Assembly (NCBI RefSeq): GCF_918320885.1
Contig: NZ_OU907312.1
Location: 558,465-622,464, forward strand
Direction: 5' to 3'
DNA: 64,000 nt
From: an unidentified bacterial endosymbiont
GTDB taxonomy: Bacteria; Pseudomonadota; Gammaproteobacteria; Enterobacterales; G038960095
Shown here: piece after piece, positions 62,670 through 64,000 of the stretch
How the letters are laid out: the number at the start of each line of letters is the position of its first letter
Numbering within the stretch: position 1 is the first letter of the stretch
Translations under genes and position numbers: made by a program
The notes under the pieces: model-generated
Databases searched by the model: none
Told to the model about the DNA's origin: nothing
What the model saw: the letters and a program-made list of their open reading frames with translations, nothing else

Positions 62670-63377
62670 TTAATCAGGGGCAGTATACGCCAACCCCTTG
62701 CTGATTACTCTACACTCTACGTAATTAAGGGCCAATTGAATCACCTGCTCAATCGGTAAATCGGTCGAATCCAGCAGTAGAGCGCCCTCTGCGGCTGCCA
62801 AAGCAGCAACAAGTCGCTGAGTGTCCCGCTGATCACGCTCGCTCATCTCCCCTAAAAGGGGCTCGAATTTAACATTAACACTCCTGCTTTGCAACTGGCG
62901 TAACCGCCGACTAGCCCGCTCTTCTAGGCTAGCATACAAGTAAATTTTGGCCCGTGCTTCGGGAAATATCACCGTACCCATATCACGCCCATCAGCGATT
63001 AACCCAGGCGGCTGACAAAAGGCTCGCTGCCGCTGGTGCAGTGCCTTCCGTATTGGCGATAAGCATGCAATTTTCGAAGCGGTTGACCCCACTGCTTCGG
63101 TGGCCAATTGCTGGCTGACATCTTGACCCTCAAAGATAATCTGCAGGCCCAAAACCGTCATAACAAACCGCACCTCTAGCTGGGTTGCTAAACTAACTAG
63201 AGGTGCCAACTGGGTGAGATCCAGCGATCGGCGCAGAGCCTCCCAAGCTAACAAACGATAGAGCGCCCCGGAGTCGAGCAAATGCCATCCTAGCCGTTGG
63301 GCTAACGCACGACAGAGTGTTCCTTTCCCCGCACCACTGGGACCATCGACCGTGACTACTGGAGGCGTGGTTATCAT
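62670..63377 (-). CDS. cmk: Cytidylate kinase
   Basis: Phosphorylates CMP and dCMP, 235 residues. P-loop DGPSGAGKGTLCRALAQRL near residues 11-29, CMP-binding HLLDSGALYRLLAWEAL, catalytic LIADGRDMGTVIFPEA, and the lid SLEERASRRLRQLQ. A C-terminal tail of about 8 residues exceeds E. coli. It lies 21 bases after aroA and 93 before rpsA, in the conserved aroA-cmk-rpsA-ihfB order. Confidence 0.95.
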   Translation of the reverse strand: MITTPPVVTVDGPSGAGKGTLCRALAQRLGWHLLDSGALYRLLAWEALRRSLDLTQLAPLVSLATQLEVRFVMTVLGLQIIFEGQDVSQQLATEAVGSTASKIACLSPIRKALHQRQRAFCQPPGLIADGRDMGTVIFPEARAKIYLYASLEERASRRLRQLQSRSVNVKFEPLLGEMSERDQRDTQRLVAALAAAEGALLLDSTDLPIEQVIQLALNYVECRVISKGLAYTAPD

Positions 63378-63398
63378 GCCCTTTACCCTCTTTTTTCT

Positions 63399-64000
63399 TT
63401 ATCCTATTGATAGTCGTGCAGAACGTACTACAGCCGGTACAACACCCCTCGGCACCGTGAGGCGTTCGAATTCAGCAAAATAGTTGGGGAAACTTTTAGA
63501 GACACACTGCGGATCAGAGAGTGTTACCGACACCTTCGCTAAGGTCACTAAAGAGAAACACATGGCCATCCGGTGATCATTAAAAGTGTTAATCATAGCC
63601 GCTTTTAATTTAGCTGGCGGCTGAATATGGATAAAATCAACCCCTATTTCAACCGTTGCACCCACCTGACGTAACCCAGCTGCCATTGCCGACAACCGAT
63701 CGCTCTCTTTGAATCGCCAGTGATAAATATTACGAATAGTCGTAGGACCCTTAGCAAACAAGGCTACAATAGCCAAAGTCATGGCGCTATCAGGCTGATT
63801 GTTCATCTCGATCTCAATCCCAGATAATCGCCCTCGCCGACACTCCAGATAGTCCTCACCCCAGCCAATCTCTGCGCCCATACGTTGAAGAATATCAGCA
63901 AATACCTTTTCTCCCTGTAGGCTATCACGGCCAATTCCTTGAACTCGGATAGGCCCTCCTTGAATGGCGGCCGCTGCCAAAAAATAGCTGGCAGTCGCTG
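63399..64000 (-). CDS. aroA: EPSP synthase (3-phosphoshikimate 1-carboxyvinyltransferase), 5' part outside window
   Basis: C-terminal 200 or so residues of AroA, sixth step of the shikimate pathway. The frame is open to base 64000 ([13 protein letters not shown]). Catalytic Asp is in [21 protein letters not shown] carries the Glu and Arg that bind phosphoenolpyruvate, and [12 protein letters not shown] is intact. The C-terminus runs about 18 residues past the E. coli end ([18 protein letters not shown]). The N-terminal half is not in the window. Confidence 0.95.
   Translation of the reverse strand, partial: ATASYFLAAAAIQGGPIRVQGIGRDSLQGEKVFADILQRMGAEIGWGEDYLECRRGRLSGIEIEMNNQPDSAMTLAIVALFAKGPTTIRNIYHWRFKESDRLSAMAAGLRQVGATVEIGVDFIHIQPPAKLKAAMINTFNDHRMAMCFSLVTLAKVSVTLSDPQCVSKSFPNYFAEFERLTVPRGVVPAVVRSARLSIG

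Overview
The window comes from a gammaproteobacterium close to Enterobacterales. The evidence is gene content and order: prlC-rsmJ, polA, alaA, coaD, mutH, rppH-lgt-thyA-ppdA-ppdB-ygdB-ppdC, ptrA, recC, oppABCDF and aroA-cmk-rpsA-ihfB, with protein sequences that align closely to the E. coli ones. I cannot name the genus. Decaying insertion sequences, IS-cut genes, two toxin-antitoxin loci and housekeeping proteins that keep their fold but have lost active-site residues point to a host-associated lineage undergoing genome erosion. That is an inference.

Layout. 1-5529: prlC (cut by the window edge), rsmJ, an AT-rich spacer with DnaA boxes, and polA, whose proofreading site is erased. 5530-8570: an accessory strip with an IS3-family element nested in a decayed IS5-family element, a GNAT/DUF1778 toxin-antitoxin pair and an IS3 remnant. 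8571-15458: alaA and coaD, then an NlpC/P60 hydrolase gene and a FabY-like ketosynthase gene, both ruined by two identical IS3-family copies in inverted orientation. 15459-29170: PAP2 phosphatase, mutH, a long AT-rich spacer with DnaA boxes, rppH-lgt-thyA, the minor pseudopilin genes, vapBC, then ptrA (inverted relative to E. coli) and recC without recB or recD.

29171-48930 is a surface polysaccharide locus, markedly AT-rich between about 31 and 40 kb. It holds a GtrB-like transferase, an ArnE-like small flippase and two polytopic membrane proteins (side-chain glycosylation type). It also holds a WecE-like aminotransferase, several glycosyltransferases, a methyltransferase with a kinase-like segment, an ABC exporter (Wzm/Wzt) whose ATPase carries a C-terminal extension of the carbohydrate-binding type, rmlBDAC for dTDP-L-rhamnose, and a phosphoglycosyl transferase. 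Together they suggest an ABC-exported O-antigen containing rhamnose and probably an amino-dideoxy sugar.

49021-57181 is an oligopeptide ABC importer, oppF-D-C-B, with two oppA genes made by a 2.26-kb tandem duplication that also copied the 3' end of the neighbouring digH-like hydrolase gene. 57358-64000 holds digH, a suhB whose metal-binding residues are all replaced, pyrF, ihfB, rpsA, cmk and the C-terminal part of aroA. I saw no tRNA, rRNA or CRISPR array.

The most rewarding items are the inactive proofreading site in PolA, the catalytically dead SuhB, the oppA tandem duplication, a 59-residue C-terminal module shared by two otherwise different convergent glycosyltransferases, and the IS-broken FabY-like ketosynthase.
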